Assembly: GCA_036504595.1 (NCBI GenBank)
Contig: DASXUX010000011.1
Coordinates: 144,297 to 208,296, forward strand
From: DASXUX01 sp036504595
GTDB lineage: Bacteria > Planctomycetota > SZUA-567 > H5-PLA8
DNA: 64,000 nt
Direction of reading: 5' to 3'
In this document: positions 47,922 to 57,312 of the stretch, one piece after another
Layout of the letters: every line of letters starts with the position of its first letter
Position numbering within the stretch: the first letter of the stretch is position 1
The notes under the pieces: generated by a model
What the model saw: only the letters and a program-made list of their open reading frames with translations
Databases searched by the model: none
Told to the model about the DNA's origin: nothing
Program-made: the position numbers and the translations under genes

Positions 47922-48064
47922 TGTTGACCTTCGCGCCTGGACACAGTTGCAGACTACAACAGCTTTGCAGGAGCTCTGTAGCATGCGGCAACAGAACCAC
48001 CAGTTTGCGCCAACATCAGGCAAGCAAGGGGCCAAGCACCACTTTTACACGCATTTGCACGTGT

Positions 48065-49510
48065 TTACTGAAGGGAATCGCTCGACGGTCCTGCAACTTG
48101 GCCCAGGTCATCGATTCGCTTCGCGATGTCCCTAAAGGACACGTCCACCTCGTAGATCTCCAGGAAGACCTTCTTGGACTCTTCCAGCCGCTTGGCAGAA
48201 TAAAGTGTATCGGCCTTGGCGTAGGTGAGGTTCTTCCAGATCTCGTTCTTGATTTCCTTCGGGATGCCGGCGAGCGTTTCATCAAAGCGTTTCAGCGCGA
48301 GCTCGTACTGCCCTTTGGTCGCGAAGCCCTTCCCCATGCGCAGTCCCGACTCCAGGCGATACTTGGGATCGCGGAATGTGCTCTGGAAGCGCACAATGGC
48401 CTGATCGTGCAGGCTTCGATCGTTCTTGGCGTTAGCCAGATCGGAGTAGATGCAGCCCAATTCGAAGCGAATGCGGCTGTCGGTCGAATACTGCTTTTCC
48501 CGTTCCAGGAATGAGGTCAAACGGTACTCAAGGAAAGACAGGTAGTCAGTCTTGAGCTGCTCCCCGGCCGCCGCATCGCCCGCGGTGGCCTTCTGCTTCA
48601 GCGCCGTCAGGGCGTTATTGAACTTCCAAATTTCGAGATCATGAAGCTTGAACAGATAGGTGTAATTATTGGCGTCCTTTTCGCGTGCGGTTTCGTACGC
48701 CTTCTTGGCCTCGGCATAGGCACTGCCCTGCTTGTACAGGTCGCCGAGCTTTGCATACAGGCGCGGGTCGTCCGGGCGCTGCTGGATGTCGCCCTTGGCA
48801 TCGTCGATGGCGGCCTTCAGGTCCTCGGCCGTCTTGATGTCGAAACCTTTCTCGCGATCCAGACGTCCGGCTTCTTTCTTCTGTTCTTCAGTCTGCGTGG
48901 AACGCGCGATGCCGCCGCGTTCACCAGACTTGGCGGCGGCTTCGATAGTGCCGGTCATGCGTTTGGCCGCAAGGTCGCGCATCTTGATGGTGGCATCGCG
49001 GTCGCCGGGAAATTTCCGGGCGACGAGTTGCCACGTATCGCTGGCCTCGTTGATCTTGCCGTCGTCTTCGTACGCGAAGGCCAGTTCGCGCAGCGCCGCG
49101 ACGAGCGATTTTTCGTTGCCGCCCGCGTTCATGTTGCGGATGTCTTCAAACGTGGCGATCGCGCTTTGCTTGTATCCCTGCTGGCGGCAGGCCTTGCCCA
49201 GCAGCATCAACACGGCCACGTTCGAGGGGTCGGACTTGAGCGTTTCTTCCGCTTTCTCGATGGCCGAGTCGTACTTTCCAGTGGTGTACAGCGTCTGGAC
49301 GATGGCATAGTTGCCGGCGTTCTTGGTCTTGGACCAGAACGACGTGCCGCTTTCCTTCGCCTTGCGGTTCTCGACGGCGCGCAGTTCCCGGCGCGCGAGC
49401 GCCGTATCGGGCGCGAGCTTGAGCGCCTGCAGGTAAAGGTCGATGGCGTAGTCGTAGTTGCGGCGTTCAGCGGCTTCACGGGCTTTTTCGATCAGTTTCG
49501 AAACGTCCAC
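48065..49510 (-). CDS. TPR-repeat protein
   Basis: The 481-residue soluble protein has several tetratricopeptide units: AAERRNYDYAIDLYLQALKL, LYTTGKYDSAIEKAEETLKS, LGKACRQQGYKQSAIATFED, DLYKQGSAYAEAKKAYETAR, GFATKGQYELALKRFDETLA. There is no signal peptide, so it is likely a cytoplasmic scaffold. The start is GTG at 49510, seven bases after AGGAGG; TTG at 49516 is the other choice. Partner unknown. It precedes the STAS/kinase pair on the same strand. Confidence 0.85.
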   Translation of the reverse strand: MDVSKLIEKAREAAERRNYDYAIDLYLQALKLAPDTALARRELRAVENRKAKESGTSFWSKTKNAGNYAIVQTLYTTGKYDSAIEKAEETLKSDPSNVAVLMLLGKACRQQGYKQSAIATFEDIRNMNAGGNEKSLVAALRELAFAYEDDGKINEASDTWQLVARKFPGDRDATIKMRDLAAKRMTGTIEAAAKSGERGGIARSTQTEEQKKEAGRLDREKGFDIKTAEDLKAAIDDAKGDIQQRPDDPRLYAKLGDLYKQGSAYAEAKKAYETAREKDANNYTYLFKLHDLEIWKFNNALTALKQKATAGDAAAGEQLKTDYLSFLEYRLTSFLEREKQYSTDSRIRFELGCIYSDLANAKNDRSLHDQAIVRFQSTFRDPKYRLESGLRMGKGFATKGQYELALKRFDETLAGIPKEIKNEIWKNLTYAKADTLYSAKRLEESKKVFLEIYEVDVSFRDIAKRIDDLGQVAGPSSDSLQ

Positions 49511-49876
49511 GAGCAATCCTCCTGAAATCGGGCCGCTGGCGGCACAGCATCGTGCGCCGTAAGGTCTGCTTTCGCCTGGATGAGCGGCTCAATGACAAAA
49601 GCGGCCCGTATCTTACGCCTCCTATTGAAACCGGTCCAGTTCAAAGCGCGTCACGCGCGGTCCAGAATTCGGTGGCGCGCAAGGAAAGGCCCTTTGAACC
49701 GCAAAGGCGCGAAGGCGCGAAGAGAAGAGTTCTTAGTTTTGAGTTCTGAGTTCTCAGTGCCGGCCGCTCGACAAAAACTTAGAACTAAAGACTCAAAATC
49801 TTCCGTTCTTCGCGCCTTTGCGTCTTTGCGGTTCGCTTTTTTCTTTTACTTTTTACTTTTTAATTTTTACTTTTCT
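49511..49876. repeat. Gap with a large imperfect inverted repeat
   Basis: Left part 49690-49760 (cgcaaaggcgcgaaggcgcg, then gttttgagttctgagttctc) is answered by right part 49785-49848 (agaactaaagactcaaaatc, then cttcgcgcctttgcgtcttt). The rest of the 366-base gap shows no gene. Confidence 0.7.
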
Positions 49877-50944
49877 TCAGCCGAAGGCTGAAGCTACCCG
49901 CTTCACCAGTTCAGCCTTCACCACGTCGGGCAGGAACGTGGCATGAGCGGCGTTAAGGGCGCAGCGGCGCAGTTCATCAGGTGTCAGGCCGCAGCGTGTC
50001 AGGGCCAGATGGTACTCCTGGCTGAGGGAGGTTTGGCTGATCGACGGGTCGTCGGTGTTGATGGTCACGCGCACTCCGCTGGCAAGCAGCTTCTTTAACG
50101 GATGCGCTTCAAACGATGTCACGGAAGCCGTTTGGATGTTCGAGGTTGGACACTGCTCCAACACAACGCCGGTCTCGCCAAGCTCCCGCACCAATGCCGG
50201 GTCTTCGACGACGCGCACACCGTGGCCAATGCGAGTGGCGCGCAGCACGTCCATGGCTTCGGAGACGTTGGCGGCACCCGCGGCGCTGGAGTCTTCGCCG
50301 GCGTGGATCGTGACGCCTTTGCCGGCCGCACGCCAGGAGTTGATCAACGCTCGGAACGGAAGCGCGGAACAGCGTTCATCACCCGAAAGATCGATGCCGC
50401 GGAATTCGGAGCCGATCGGGCAGCGCAGGAGGTCGGCGGAGGGCTGGTTGACGGCAACGTCGAATTGCCGGCCCAGCGAGACGAGGAAGCCCACGTGAAT
50501 GCCGTGGCGGAGGGCTTCGCTAAGTGCGCCCGTGATGACGGCAACCGAGGCCGCTTCGACTTCCTCCAGACTGTCCACGGCGGTAAGCGGCTGAACGTCT
50601 TTTATGCGCCGCGCCCAGAAAACGGGAGAGAAACGCAACTCAAGATAGATCACCCCGTCGGCGGCGGCATCGGCGACCGCTTCGGCGCTCAGGCGAGCAA
50701 TGTCGTCCAGACCGCCGTAACGGAAGCGCAGGCCGGCGAAACGTTCGAGGAACGCGGCGAAGCCGGGAATTTCGCCTGGGGCAACAGTGCAGGCGACGCG
50801 CAGGGCTTCAAACGAGGCGTGAAGCGTTTGCTTCTGGCGGCAGTGGAACTCCCAAAGGGTCTCCAGGCGCAACGAACCTTCCAGGTGGCGGTGCAGATCG
50901 ACTTTGGGAAGCTTGCGCAAAGATTGCAGGTCGAGCGCCGTCAC
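49877..50944 (-). CDS. Adenosine deaminase family protein
   Basis: Zinc metal-dependent hydrolase of purine salvage. Motifs: KLPKVDLHRHLEGSLR (zinc ligands His18, His20), VIYLELRFSP, GVTIHAGEDSS (third His and catalytic Glu region), RIGHGVRV, and INTDDPSISQTSLSQEY (zinc Asp). About 355 residues from GTG 50944; an open frame to 51007 has only TTG and is translated from stutter. Whether the substrate is adenosine, adenine or a modified form is not settled by motifs. Confidence 0.88.
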   Translation of the reverse strand: MTALDLQSLRKLPKVDLHRHLEGSLRLETLWEFHCRQKQTLHASFEALRVACTVAPGEIPGFAAFLERFAGLRFRYGGLDDIARLSAEAVADAAADGVIYLELRFSPVFWARRIKDVQPLTAVDSLEEVEAASVAVITGALSEALRHGIHVGFLVSLGRQFDVAVNQPSADLLRCPIGSEFRGIDLSGDERCSALPFRALINSWRAAGKGVTIHAGEDSSAAGAANVSEAMDVLRATRIGHGVRVVEDPALVRELGETGVVLEQCPTSNIQTASVTSFEAHPLKKLLASGVRVTINTDDPSISQTSLSQEYHLALTRCGLTPDELRRCALNAAHATFLPDVVKAELVKRVASAFG

Positions 50945-50969
50945 TTGCAGGAGGTCTCCGTCGAATGAG

Positions 50970-51129
50970 CCTTGAGACTTGAGGCCTGAGGCTTGAGGCT
51001 TGAGCAAAACGGCTCAAGGCTCAAGCCTACGCAAGCCGTCACCTGAAAATAGTAACCGTTACACACGAAATTGCTGCGAGCATTTCGCGAAGAACGCAGC
51101 CTCAGTCCTCAATCCTCAAGCCTCAAAGC
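50970..51129. repeat. Stutters of cttgaggc / ctcaagcc words
   Basis: 50970-51026 holds tandem cttgaggcttgagg words with the inverse ggctcaaggctcaagcc. 51100-51129 holds cagtcctcaatcctcaagcc. Both lie between the convergent-free ends of the deaminase and macroglobulin genes (same strand). Confidence 0.7.
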
Positions 51130-51130
51130 C

Positions 51131-54100
51131 TCACTCGACCTTCAGCTTCAGGCCGGCAGAGGAGGCGCGGAGCTGCGGCGAGTACATCGCGAAGCACTGC
51201 GCCGGCAGCGCGGTAAAAGTGCCAGGCGTCTGCGCCCACAAACGGTAAGTCAGCACGCTTTCACCGCGCGGCAGATAGTACGCGAAGAACGCAATTCGAT
51301 CGTCGCGCAGTTCCACGTTGGCGCACAGCTCGCTGTAGGTATGTCCGCTGCGCAGCGAGACAGGCTCACAGCAAGCCGGCTTCATGTCTTCGAAACATAC
51401 GAATTCGTACTCATTGTCGCTGGCGATCCGCAACTCGACCTCAAGCAGATCGCCGGTGTGAAGAACATCGCCGGATTTCAGCGCGATCTTTTTGTAGCGC
51501 AGAGGCGACTTCGTCTTTCCCGCCACGGGCTCCAGCTTGAAGTACGTGCGCTCCACCCGGATGGCCTTGCCGGTTTCAGGCGGCTCGTCCTCCTCACTGA
51601 AGTAGCTGAGCGAACCGCTCACGAAGAGAGTCCCCTTCCCGACTTTTGTCAACGAAACGGTGTGGGGCCCGCCGCGGAGCAACTCGGCAGGGACGGCCAT
51701 CTCCCCGAACAGCTTGCCTTTGTCGAAGTGAATTTCTTTTTTGAGCCTCCCGCCGTCGAAATCCAGGCGCAGAACAAAGGACTGTTCGAGCTCGGCTGAC
51801 TTGCGCAGGTAGTCCAGCAGCGCCGCGATGGCCGCGCTCGTGTCCCGCGTCGCTCGCCAGAAGTGCCCGCTGCTGCGCGCCGAGACCAGCCAGCGCGCGA
51901 TCTGGCCAGCGGTCTCCGGCTTAGGATCGGTTGCGACAACGGCAGACAGGACCGCTGCGTTGGTTTCGACTTCACTGTTGTACCAACGCCACCAGTTCTG
52001 CGCCGATATGGGAACCCACGCCGCGTCGTCGTCCTTTCGATATTTAAGCTTCTGCAGAATTTCCGAGACGATGTCTTTGGCCAAGCCGGGCTTCTGACAC
52101 TTCTGGCACGCCAGCGCCAGCAATGCCCGGCCATAGACCGACAGCGATGCCCGCTGCTTACAGAGCCACTCCAGGTGGGCCAGATTTTTCTCATCCGCGT
52201 GCGACAGCGCATAGGCAGCCAGCGCGTGCTCTTCGAGCTGTCCCTCGCGGAGCTCTTTGGCGTGCATCGCCTCTTCGGCTTGCCGAGTCAGGAAGCAGTA
52301 CGCGCCGCCGATCGTGTTGGTGGAGACGTCGGCGCCGGCCTGCTGCGCGCGCGTCAACCCAATCGCGACGTAAGCGGTCATGTAGGTGCTGCTTTCGTCG
52401 TGCTCCCACCAGCCCCAGCCGTCATCCCGGTGCTGGAACTTCAGCAGTCGCTCCAGTCCGGCCGCGACCATCTTGTCCACTTCAACTTTGTCGAAAACCG
52501 GCGAAGTGTGGTCATGCGACCCATACTTGGGCGCACGCTGCGCCATGCGCTCCGCGCGTTCATCCTGCGGCGGCGCGAGGGACGCCAGATCGACTTTCAT
52601 GTCCTTGAGCGCCTGGCGCACGGCAATCGTCGGCATGAAGCGCGACAGGGTTTGCTCGGTGCAGCCATAGGGATAGCCCGCCAGATACGGAAGGGATTCA
52701 ACCACAGCACCGGCAATTCCAGGAGAACAGTGAATCTGGAGCGACGTGAGCCCCGGCCGCGTGCGTTCCGGGATGGCGAACTCCAGCATCTTGGTTTCTT
52801 CGTTCTGGCCGCTGCGGAGCGTTGCGGTTTGCGCCGTCGTGATCTGGCTGCCACAGATCAGCACCGGGAACTGCATGCTGACGGCGTCGGATTCCTGATC
52901 GGTCAGCGCTTTGACCGAGACGTCCGCGCGGCCGGCACTCTTTACTTTCACGGTCCAGTCCACGCGCTTTTCGCTGTCGGCGGGAACGATGACTCTTGCC
53001 TCGCGCGGTGATACCAATTCGAGCAGTTCGCCGGGGATTTCGATCTGCACGACGGCTTGCTTTTCAGTCTGCAAGTAGTTGTGCACGTTCGCCGAGAGCA
53101 TAACTTCGTCTTTTTCGACGAAGAATCGCGGCGCCTGCAGGCGCACCAACAAGCCTTTGGTCGTCACGGCGCTGGACAATGCCGAGCCGGCTCGCACGCC
53201 GGAATCCATTGCATGAGCGCGGAGCTGCCAGGTGGTGAGGCTCTCGGGGAACGTCACGGTCGCGGTCGCCGTGCCATCCGGGCCGGTCACCAGCGCTGGC
53301 GCCCACAGCGCGAGCTCTGAGAAGTTGCGGCGCACGCGTGCCTGAGCGAGCAGTTCCGGATCGGCGCCCTTGGCACTCATGCTCGCGCGTGAGGGAATCG
53401 GCGCCGTCAGAGCCGGCGCCGCAGTGAATGCGCACGCAAATGCGGCCCCGCCGCCGCGTCCGGCACTTGAGCCCAGCACGTCATCCCAATGTTCGGTGCT
53501 GAAATAATAATTCTCAGCCTTCAGCTTCAGCGTGCAGCCTTCGTACCATGCGATGGCGCGCGCAAAGTCATGCGAGCCCGCCAGCCCACGTCCCCAATGG
53601 CCGCTCCATTCCGGTGGCGTGTACGCACTCGGATCGTACGGGTCACTGCATGACGGGCCCTCGCGCTCCGGAGTCAAAGACGACTCGCAATGTGGCTCGA
53701 ATTCAGCCCTGGCCTGCCAGAACACGCTGCGAATATCGTTTGGGAATTCCGGCTGAACGTACAGGATGCTTTTGTCGTAAACCGAAAGCGCGACCTGTGC
53801 CTTGACCGGCTTGCCGTCGAGCGCCGTGGTCTTCACGGTAATCGTACCCTGCTCGCCCGGCCCGTACCGTGGCTTGTCAGAGGTGACGCTCACGTTGAGC
53901 CCCACGTCTTTGGGATTGACGCGCAGTTCCAGCAGCTTGGCGTGAACTTTTCCCTGTGCGACCGTTGTCGCTTCCAGGAAGAAATTCGGCGCATGCTTGC
54001 CTTGCAGCGGAAGTTCGAGAATCACAAACTTCTCGTTCAGACGCAGCAGGCGATATCCGTATAGGCGATCGCGCTCCGCCTGATCGCTGAAGAGCACGCC

Positions 54101-57100
54101 CGCGCCGGCACTGCCGACGGCGACCAGCACGCGAGCAGTCTCGCCGACGGTGTACTCGCGTTTTTCGCTGACAAGCTCCAGGTCAGGGAACACTTGACCG
54201 GCCACGTTGAAGCCCGGCCCGAAAACGGTCAGCACCGTTGAGCCGCTGACTTTCTCATTCCAAGCATCCCGCGCTTCGAACTTGATCTCGTAGCGTCCGC
54301 ATTGCACACACGGGAGGTCGAACTTCAGCGTGCCGTCTGAACCGGTCTGAGCCTGGCGCGAGAGAACGCTAATCCCGGCGAGCGTGACCGACACATCGCC
54401 GCTCATGGAGACCGGCGCGCCGTTGGCGTCCGCGGCGGCGACGGTGACAGGCAGCGTTTCGCCAGACGTCGCGAAGCCTTTCGCGGGAGCCACTGCAATC
54501 GTGCACTGCTGGCGCATGACCTTGACCTTGCCTTCGGCCTCAATCGTGCGGCGGCTGGCGTCGCATACGGCAACCTTGATCGTATAGAGCGAATCGTTGT
54601 CGGGATGCGCTGTCTTCGCAGCGAGCGTATCAATCGCCAGCTTGAGGGTGCCATCAACGCCGAGCGTTGTCGAACCGTGCTGGACAATCTCGCGGCCATA
54701 ATCGCGGTCCTCGTCGAAGTCGCTGTGCCACCACCAACTCTGGTATTGTGGCGCGGGCGCCGTGTACTCTTGGCGGTAGATGCGGTAGCGCACGGCCGCG
54801 CCGGCGACGGGTGCGCCAAAGTAGTATTTCGCACTCACATCCGCCTCGAAGCGTTCGCCGAGCTTTATCTGGCCGGCGGTCTTCACCGTCACTTCGAATT
54901 CCGGCCGTTTGTATTCCTCAACGCGGAAGAAGGCGCGGCCGCGCTCGGACTCAATGCAATAAACGCCCAGCGGCGCTTCGACGTTCAGATCCCACGTGAA
55001 CTCCGCCGCGCCAAACTCGTCGGTGATCACCTCGCGCTGCGTGCTGTGAAAGAGCGCGTCGCGAAGGTAGACTTCCTTCCTCTCGCCGGAACGGCAAGGC
55101 TGAGGCACGTTGTCCTGAAACAACCGGAACCAGAGTTTCGCCTTCATCTGCTGCCCAGGCCGATAGACAGGCCGATCGGTCACGATGAAAGCTTGCTCGG
55201 CCAGACCAGAACGCTCCCCGTAGTCACCCGAATTGCTGCGGCTGCCGTGGTGCACGGCGATGCGGCCATCGGGAGCCGTGGCGATGACCAGCAGCTCGCC
55301 GTAGTCTTTGGCGAGCAGGCCCAGCGCGAACTCAGAAAGGCCATCGCCGTTGCTCTGCTGCGTGTGAGTGGACAGCAGGCGCCGCTTGTCGCTGGTGACG
55401 AGTTCGTGAACTTCCAGCTTGGCATTCCCAACGGGATTCCCATCGCGGGGATCGACGACGTAGATCAAGACGCGGTTATTGTTGAGCGTCTTGAGAACAA
55501 TGGCGAGGTCCTGAACGCAGACCGGCAGCCGCGCCGTGCAGTCGCTCTTTCCATGAGCGATCAGCAGATACATGCCCCCGGCAAGAGTGCCGGGGCTACC
55601 TTGCGCGGGCAGTTCAATCTGGCCGCTCGTTATGCGGTAGTCGCCAAGGCCGGCACGGAGGCCGGCGCCACTGATGTCCCGTTCACCGACGAGCATCTCC
55701 TGGCCGAGATACTCATCGCCGCCACGCGAGCCATTGAGCAGAGACCCTACATCGAACGAAGGATTCTGCGTCGAATCGTCTTTGTCGTGTGCCACTGCTG
55801 GCTTGTCCAGCAGTGCGATCTGCTCCCGCAGGAAACGCAGGTAATCGAGCTTATGCAATTTGAACGAGAGATGTTTCTCATTGCGCGACTGAAAGTTCAC
55901 CGTCAGCGGCTTTCCCGCCAGCGCAGCCCCTACGAGCGAAAGGCTCACCTCGCCGCCTTTGATCGAGCGGATGTTGTCGTAGGCGTAATCGGCAAACGGG
56001 GTGTGCAGGTGGTTGTTGACGACCGACAGATACGCCTCGATCGCCTCGCGGAACTGCCCGCGCGATTGATAGACGGCGCCGACGCTGTACAGCGCTTCGA
56101 CGGCCGTCTCGCTGGCGTCGGGGTACTTCTCCGGAATTCTGCGCAGCAGTGCGAGCGTGTCCTCGTCTGACGGCAATTTGACGATGCGATTGCGCCCGCC
56201 GCTGCTCACCCAGACTTCGTTGTCGTCCAGCTTGTGCGCGTCTTCCTTCGGCCGGTTCGCCATGTAATACGCTCGCGCGGCCATGGCATGGCGGAAGAGC
56301 GCCCGCGCGGCAATGGCGCGGTCGGGTGTGTTGTCGAGCTGTTCGATTTCGCGCAGCACGGCCTTGAACTTCTGGCCAGCCGGCAGAGTGGCGGCGTAAT
56401 GCGAAGGAGCTTTCAGGAAGACCGGCTTGTCTTTCTCATCGGCAGGAATTTCCCTCAACGGAGCCTGCTCCGGCGGGCGGATGTACTCTTCCTCGCTGGA
56501 AACGGACTCCACGCTGGCTTCGCCGCCACTGTACCAATGGCCGGCCCAATCTTCGTCCTCTTCGCTGAAGGCATTCAGCGCGGCGGCCAGTTCGAACAGA
56601 CAATCGGTGCGCTCCGTCAAGAACTTCACGCTGCCGCCGGCCAGTTCAAGTTCAGCGGGACGCTCCGCGCATGTCGCATAATGTTCGCGTGCGCGTTCCA
56701 GATGCGCGATCGCGATCTGGCGGTCATAGGCCGTGAGCGAAGTTCTGTCGTACTCGCTGCGCCGTGGTTTTCCGCCGCGCAGCGTACCGGAGTGGTTCAT
56801 TTGCAGGTACAGGTTGCCAATGCTGCGTTCGGCGCGCGCAGCCCACAACGGCTGCGTGAACAGCTCGGTCCCGCGCAGCGCGACGCGCTCAGCCTGTTCA
56901 GGTTTTTCGGCGCGCAGATAGCTGGCAATCGCGCGGCCGTAGGCATACCAGCAGCGTTCGGTTTGCAGCGGCGTCGCGGGCGGGGATGCGAGCGCCGTTT
57001 CGTAAGCTTGCGCGGCCGGTTCGAAGTGCAGCGCGAGGAATTCGGCGTCGGCAGTAGCGCCGGCCTCCGCGCCGGTGGAAGCGCCGGCCTCCGTGCCGGT

Positions 57101-57178
57101 TGTAGCGCCGGCCTCCGCGCCGGCGGACACACCAGCAACGAAGACCAGAGCCAGCAGCATGGCATAGCGCAGTTTCAT
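51131..57178 (-). CDS. Bacterial alpha-2-macroglobulin-family protein with a thioester
   Basis: A 2015-residue secreted protein. After the signal peptide (MKLRYAMLLALVFVAGVSAG) comes a stretch translated from three R3 hairpins, then a helical TPR-like part (about 45-600). MG domains follow, with bait-like and MG2 signatures (DRPVYRPGQQMKAKLWFRLF near 690). The alpha-2-macroglobulin domain has LRAHAMDSGVRAG. The thioester motif GCTEQ is intact (Cys1506, Gln1509) inside YPYGCTEQTLSRF and leads into the terpenoid-like helical domain. These proteins trap proteases in the periplasm. Many bacteria pair them with pbpC; that gene is not here. Good GGGAGGG site before the ATG. Confidence 0.92.
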   Translation of the reverse strand: MKLRYAMLLALVFVAGVSAGAEAGATTGTEAGASTGAEAGATADAEFLALHFEPAAQAYETALASPPATPLQTERCWYAYGRAIASYLRAEKPEQAERVALRGTELFTQPLWAARAERSIGNLYLQMNHSGTLRGGKPRRSEYDRTSLTAYDRQIAIAHLERAREHYATCAERPAELELAGGSVKFLTERTDCLFELAAALNAFSEEDEDWAGHWYSGGEASVESVSSEEEYIRPPEQAPLREIPADEKDKPVFLKAPSHYAATLPAGQKFKAVLREIEQLDNTPDRAIAARALFRHAMAARAYYMANRPKEDAHKLDDNEVWVSSGGRNRIVKLPSDEDTLALLRRIPEKYPDASETAVEALYSVGAVYQSRGQFREAIEAYLSVVNNHLHTPFADYAYDNIRSIKGGEVSLSLVGAALAGKPLTVNFQSRNEKHLSFKLHKLDYLRFLREQIALLDKPAVAHDKDDSTQNPSFDVGSLLNGSRGGDEYLGQEMLVGERDISGAGLRAGLGDYRITSGQIELPAQGSPGTLAGGMYLLIAHGKSDCTARLPVCVQDLAIVLKTLNNNRVLIYVVDPRDGNPVGNAKLEVHELVTSDKRRLLSTHTQQSNGDGLSEFALGLLAKDYGELLVIATAPDGRIAVHHGSRSNSGDYGERSGLAEQAFIVTDRPVYRPGQQMKAKLWFRLFQDNVPQPCRSGERKEVYLRDALFHSTQREVITDEFGAAEFTWDLNVEAPLGVYCIESERGRAFFRVEEYKRPEFEVTVKTAGQIKLGERFEADVSAKYYFGAPVAGAAVRYRIYRQEYTAPAPQYQSWWWHSDFDEDRDYGREIVQHGSTTLGVDGTLKLAIDTLAAKTAHPDNDSLYTIKVAVCDASRRTIEAEGKVKVMRQQCTIAVAPAKGFATSGETLPVTVAAADANGAPVSMSGDVSVTLAGISVLSRQAQTGSDGTLKFDLPCVQCGRYEIKFEARDAWNEKVSGSTVLTVFGPGFNVAGQVFPDLELVSEKREYTVGETARVLVAVGSAGAGVLFSDQAERDRLYGYRLLRLNEKFVILELPLQGKHAPNFFLEATTVAQGKVHAKLLELRVNPKDVGLNVSVTSDKPRYGPGEQGTITVKTTALDGKPVKAQVALSVYDKSILYVQPEFPNDIRSVFWQARAEFEPHCESSLTPEREGPSCSDPYDPSAYTPPEWSGHWGRGLAGSHDFARAIAWYEGCTLKLKAENYYFSTEHWDDVLGSSAGRGGGAAFACAFTAAPALTAPIPSRASMSAKGADPELLAQARVRRNFSELALWAPALVTGPDGTATATVTFPESLTTWQLRAHAMDSGVRAGSALSSAVTTKGLLVRLQAPRFFVEKDEVMLSANVHNYLQTEKQAVVQIEIPGELLELVSPREARVIVPADSEKRVDWTVKVKSAGRADVSVKALTDQESDAVSMQFPVLICGSQITTAQTATLRSGQNEETKMLEFAIPERTRPGLTSLQIHCSPGIAGAVVESLPYLAGYPYGCTEQTLSRFMPTIAVRQALKDMKVDLASLAPPQDERAERMAQRAPKYGSHDHTSPVFDKVEVDKMVAAGLERLLKFQHRDDGWGWWEHDESSTYMTAYVAIGLTRAQQAGADVSTNTIGGAYCFLTRQAEEAMHAKELREGQLEEHALAAYALSHADEKNLAHLEWLCKQRASLSVYGRALLALACQKCQKPGLAKDIVSEILQKLKYRKDDDAAWVPISAQNWWRWYNSEVETNAAVLSAVVATDPKPETAGQIARWLVSARSSGHFWRATRDTSAAIAALLDYLRKSAELEQSFVLRLDFDGGRLKKEIHFDKGKLFGEMAVPAELLRGGPHTVSLTKVGKGTLFVSGSLSYFSEEDEPPETGKAIRVERTYFKLEPVAGKTKSPLRYKKIALKSGDVLHTGDLLEVELRIASDNEYEFVCFEDMKPACCEPVSLRSGHTYSELCANVELRDDRIAFFAYYLPRGESVLTYRLWAQTPGTFTALPAQCFAMYSPQLRASSAGLKLKVE
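55649..55671. repeat. R3 hairpin inside the macroglobulin gene
   Basis: GCCGGCACGGAGGCCGGC followed by GCCAC, the complement of GTGGC; read in frame as SGAGLRAGLG. Confidence 0.8.
57054..57124. repeat. Three tandem R3 hairpins at the macroglobulin signal peptide
   Basis: GTAG, GGAAG and GTAG-led copies follow one another and encode three AGATTGTEAG-like units directly after the signal peptide. Confidence 0.9.
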
Positions 57179-57254
57179 ACGCCCTCCCGCTCCATCGCTT
57201 GGTGTCCACAGCGTATCACTGAATTCAGAATTCAGAATGCAGAATTTTGGACCG

Positions 57255-57289
57255 AAAAAAAAGCGGGCCTGGAAGATCTCCAGGCCCGC
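57255..57289 (-). terminator. Rho-independent terminator of the selenoprotein gene
   Basis: Minus strand GCGGGCCTGG-agatctt-CCAGGCCCGC followed by eight T. It lies 23 bases after the stop codon. Confidence 0.93.
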
Positions 57290-57312
57290 CTCAAACAGAG
57301 TTCACATCGTGT

